IMG/VR virus record: IMGVR_UViG_3300041955_000551
Coordinates: 1-37,923 of that record
DNA length: 37,923 nt
Origin: a virus
Strand: one strand, 5' to 3'
A program made the position numbers and the translations under genes. The first letter of the stretch is position 1. Every line of letters begins with the position of its first letter. The notes under the pieces were generated by a model that had not been told where the DNA came from, searched no databases, and saw only the letters and a program-made list of their open reading frames with translations. Positions 36,964-37,923 of the stretch are shown here, piece by piece.

Positions 36964-37188
36964 ATGCTGTGCAATCGCTGTCCATGTCCGTCGGTGTGCG
37001 TCGGCGAGCCCCAGCTCTGCGGCCTGGCGGGCGACTCCAAGGCATGGGATCACATCCGCAACGTCTCACTGCTGAAACGCGACCCGGCCTCGGCGGTGCA
37101 CCCGCCGCGAAGCGTGCGGGGCGATGCCAGCTCGGCCGGTCCGTCGGGCACGGGCTGCTGTGGGGGCTACATCGTTCTGGGCTATTGA
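36964..37188 (+). CDS. Small Cys-rich protein at the end of the late block
   Basis: This 74-residue protein starts at ATG 36964. MLCNRCPCPSVCVGEPQLCGLAGDS has six Cys within 20 residues, like a small metal or disulfide module, followed by a basic middle and a GCCGGY end. The 'VCxGEPxxC' pattern seems familiar from planctomycete phage regions, function unknown. An alternative frame at 36954 has less natural composition. It is the last gene before the terminator. Confidence 0.6.
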   Translation: MLCNRCPCPSVCVGEPQLCGLAGDSKAWDHIRNVSLLKRDPASAVHPPRSVRGDASSAGPSGTGCCGGYIVLGY

Positions 37189-37282
37189 TCGCGCCCGGGC
37201 TCGCCCGGTAAGATCACCCCTACGTCCGTGCCGTGCCTTCGTACTGAGGGGCATGGGAACCGGAGAGTCCGCCCAACCTGAC

Positions 37283-37326
37283 GAGAGGCCCATGGGTTAG
37301 CGCTGCCCATGGGCCTCTCTTGTTTT
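37283..37326 (+). terminator. Intrinsic terminator of the late block
   Basis: GAGAGGCCCATGGG (37283-37296) and CCCATGGGCCTCTC (37306-37319) form a perfect 14-bp stem with a 9-nt loop, followed by TTGTTTT. It lies 95 bp after the last late gene and ahead of the early promoter. Confidence 0.95.
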
Positions 37327-37329
37327 GGG

Positions 37330-37356
37330 GTTGGAGTCCCGGCTTTAGCCGGTCTT
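37330..37356 (+). repeat. GTTGGAG-family palindromic repeat, copy 5
   Basis: GTTGGAGTCCCGGCTTTAGC and on to CGGTCTT, same family as copies 1-4. It sits between the late terminator and the early promoter in the 298-bp gap 37189-37486. Confidence 0.75.
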
Positions 37357-37391
37357 CTCCCCTCTCCGAAAACTATTTTGGAAAAAATCTC

Positions 37392-37430
37392 ACATAGCCC
37401 CATTGAAGGGTGTTGACATAGCCCCATTGA
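37392..37430 (+). promoter_or_regulatory. Operator-like direct repeats
   Basis: ACATAGCCCCATTGA occurs at 37392-37406 and again at 37416-37430, 24 bp apart. The second copy overlaps the -35 box and spacer of the promoter at 37413-37440. A protein bound there would block RNA polymerase. Confidence 0.7.
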
Positions 37431-37440
37431 CGCCTATACT
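37413..37440 (+). promoter_or_regulatory. Strong sigma-70 promoter for the early small-gene operon
   Basis: TTGACA (37413-37418), a 16-bp spacer, TATACT (37435-37440), then an AT-rich ATATAG. It is the best promoter match I find in the genome. It drives the gene at 37487 and, through the join, those to about 1538. Confidence 0.8.
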
Positions 37441-37486
37441 ATATAGAGGGGAAGAGAAAAGAGACCCGCAAACAAGGAGCAACGCG

Positions 37487-37645
37487 ATGACGACCCAAGA
37501 CCAGATCACGAAATTGGAGCGAACTCTCAAGCGGCTGGAAAGCCTCCGCGAGCGAACCAAGAGCGGCTCGGTACTGGCCCGGCTCACAGCCCAGGCCAGG
37601 GCCGTCGCCCGGCAGATCGCCGAGCTTTACGACCAGATCGGCTAG
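37487..37645 (+). CDS. 52-residue coiled-coil protein, first early gene
   Basis: It starts at ATG 37487 behind AAGGAGC. The whole protein is one charged helix with heptads (ITKLERTLKRLESLRERTKSG...), probably dimerising. It may act as a small regulator or anti-host factor; position is the only hint. A hairpin with T-tract follows the stop. Confidence 0.75.
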   Translation: MTTQDQITKLERTLKRLESLRERTKSGSVLARLTAQARAVARQIAELYDQIG

Positions 37646-37650
37646 GGAAC

Positions 37651-37681
37651 GAAACCAGGGCCAGGGAAGGCCCGTTTCTTT
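37651..37681 (+). terminator. Attenuator-like hairpin after the first early gene
   Basis: GAAAC-CA-GGGCC (37651-37662) pairs with GGCCC-GTTTC (37669-37678), followed by TTT. It could reduce transcription into the following genes, so that the first gene is made in excess. Confidence 0.6.
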
Positions 37682-37692
37682 CGACACACGCA

Positions 37693-37737
37693 ACCACCCC
37701 CGCGCCGGGCGGGAAACCACGAGAGGGGAATGAGATG
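37693..37737 (+). promoter_or_regulatory. Repeated hairpin leader, copy 1
   Basis: CCCGC-GCCGG-GCGGG stem, AAACCACGAGAGGGGAATGAG, then the start codon at 37735. It is the closest to the consensus of the four copies. Confidence 0.6.
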
Positions 37738-37923
37738 ATCACTCAGAAAGCCACCGCAAATTGTCACGTCAGACTCGAATGGCGCCACGACGGCCGGACT
37801 GGCGCACGAACGACCGATCTGAACTGGCTCCGCAATGCGCGGAACCCTTATACGGGGACGCTATTCTCCGGCCGTGACACCAACGTCACGTTTTTCACCC
37901 CATCCGGAGAGTGGACGTGGGCC
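37735..37923 (+). CDS. Small protein crossing the contig join (5' part)
   Basis: First 63 codons of the 109-residue protein completed at 2-268. It starts at the ATG ending leader copy 1 (GAGAGGGG upstream) and begins MITQKATANCHVRLEWRHDG. The part after 37797 is the repeated overlap, so it also appears at the window start. Confidence 0.75.
   Translation, partial: MITQKATANCHVRLEWRHDGRTGARTTDLNWLRNARNPYTGTLFSGRDTNVTFFTPSGEWTWA
37797..37923. repeat. 127-bp terminal direct repeat, right copy
   Basis: Identical to bases 1-127; see the left copy. One of the two should be removed to obtain the circle. Confidence 0.9.

Noticed and set aside
36954-37211. 85-codon frame overlapping the small Cys-rich gene
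   Set aside because: Its product is a Gly/Arg-rich composition typical of a wrong frame. The 36964 frame keeps an ordered Cys motif.

Overview
This window is a complete circular phage (temperate siphovirus) genome that was linearised by assembly. The last 127 bases (37797-37923) repeat the first 127 exactly, so the unique circle is 37,796 bp and one small gene runs across the join. The DNA is GC-rich. The virion genes are of the HK97/lambda kind: P27-type small terminase, large terminase, HK97 portal, prohead protease, HK97-fold capsid, connectors, tail tube, frameshifted tail chaperones and tape measure. The host is very probably a planctomycete (Planctomycetota). The gene at 1092-1538 resembles a family I know mainly from that phylum, and the gaps hold several families of short palindromic repeats of the kind scattered through planctomycete chromosomes. 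This host call rests on recognition and was not checked by a search.

Layout. (1) From a strong promoter near 37413-37440, through the join, to about 1540: five small rightward genes, four of them preceded by the same hairpin leader. (2) 1.7-3.1 kb: a leftward tyrosine integrase, then a tRNA-Arg-like 3' half that is the likely attP, and a possible small RNA with its own promoter and terminator. (3) 3.1-9.0 kb: a leftward early block with an adenine methyltransferase, a DUF3987-type helicase/primase-associated ATPase, a perfect 35-bp inverted repeat that may be the origin, and many small genes. (4) 9.2-10.6 kb: a short rightward block of small genes, including ribbon-helix-helix-like proteins. 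(5) 10.8-12.0 kb: a second, leftward tyrosine recombinase with an upstream Cys-motif protein. (6) 12.4-37.2 kb: one long rightward block. It opens with a sigma-70-family factor and continues with unknown genes, a papain-like cysteine protease followed by small membrane proteins and a Pro-rich exported protein (a likely lysis cassette), HNH and terminase, head, connector and tail genes, and ends at a strong intrinsic terminator (37283-37326).

Working model: integration at a host tRNA-Arg gene, leftward early genes for replication and DNA modification, and a phage sigma factor that may switch on the late block. The points most worth pursuing are the lysis cassette built around a cysteine protease with no recognisable peptidoglycan hydrolase, a bacterioferritin-like protein inside the head operon whose di-iron ligands look lost, 31-residue Pro/Arg repeats in two tail genes, the repeated hairpin leader, and the dense seeding of the genome with host-type repeats.
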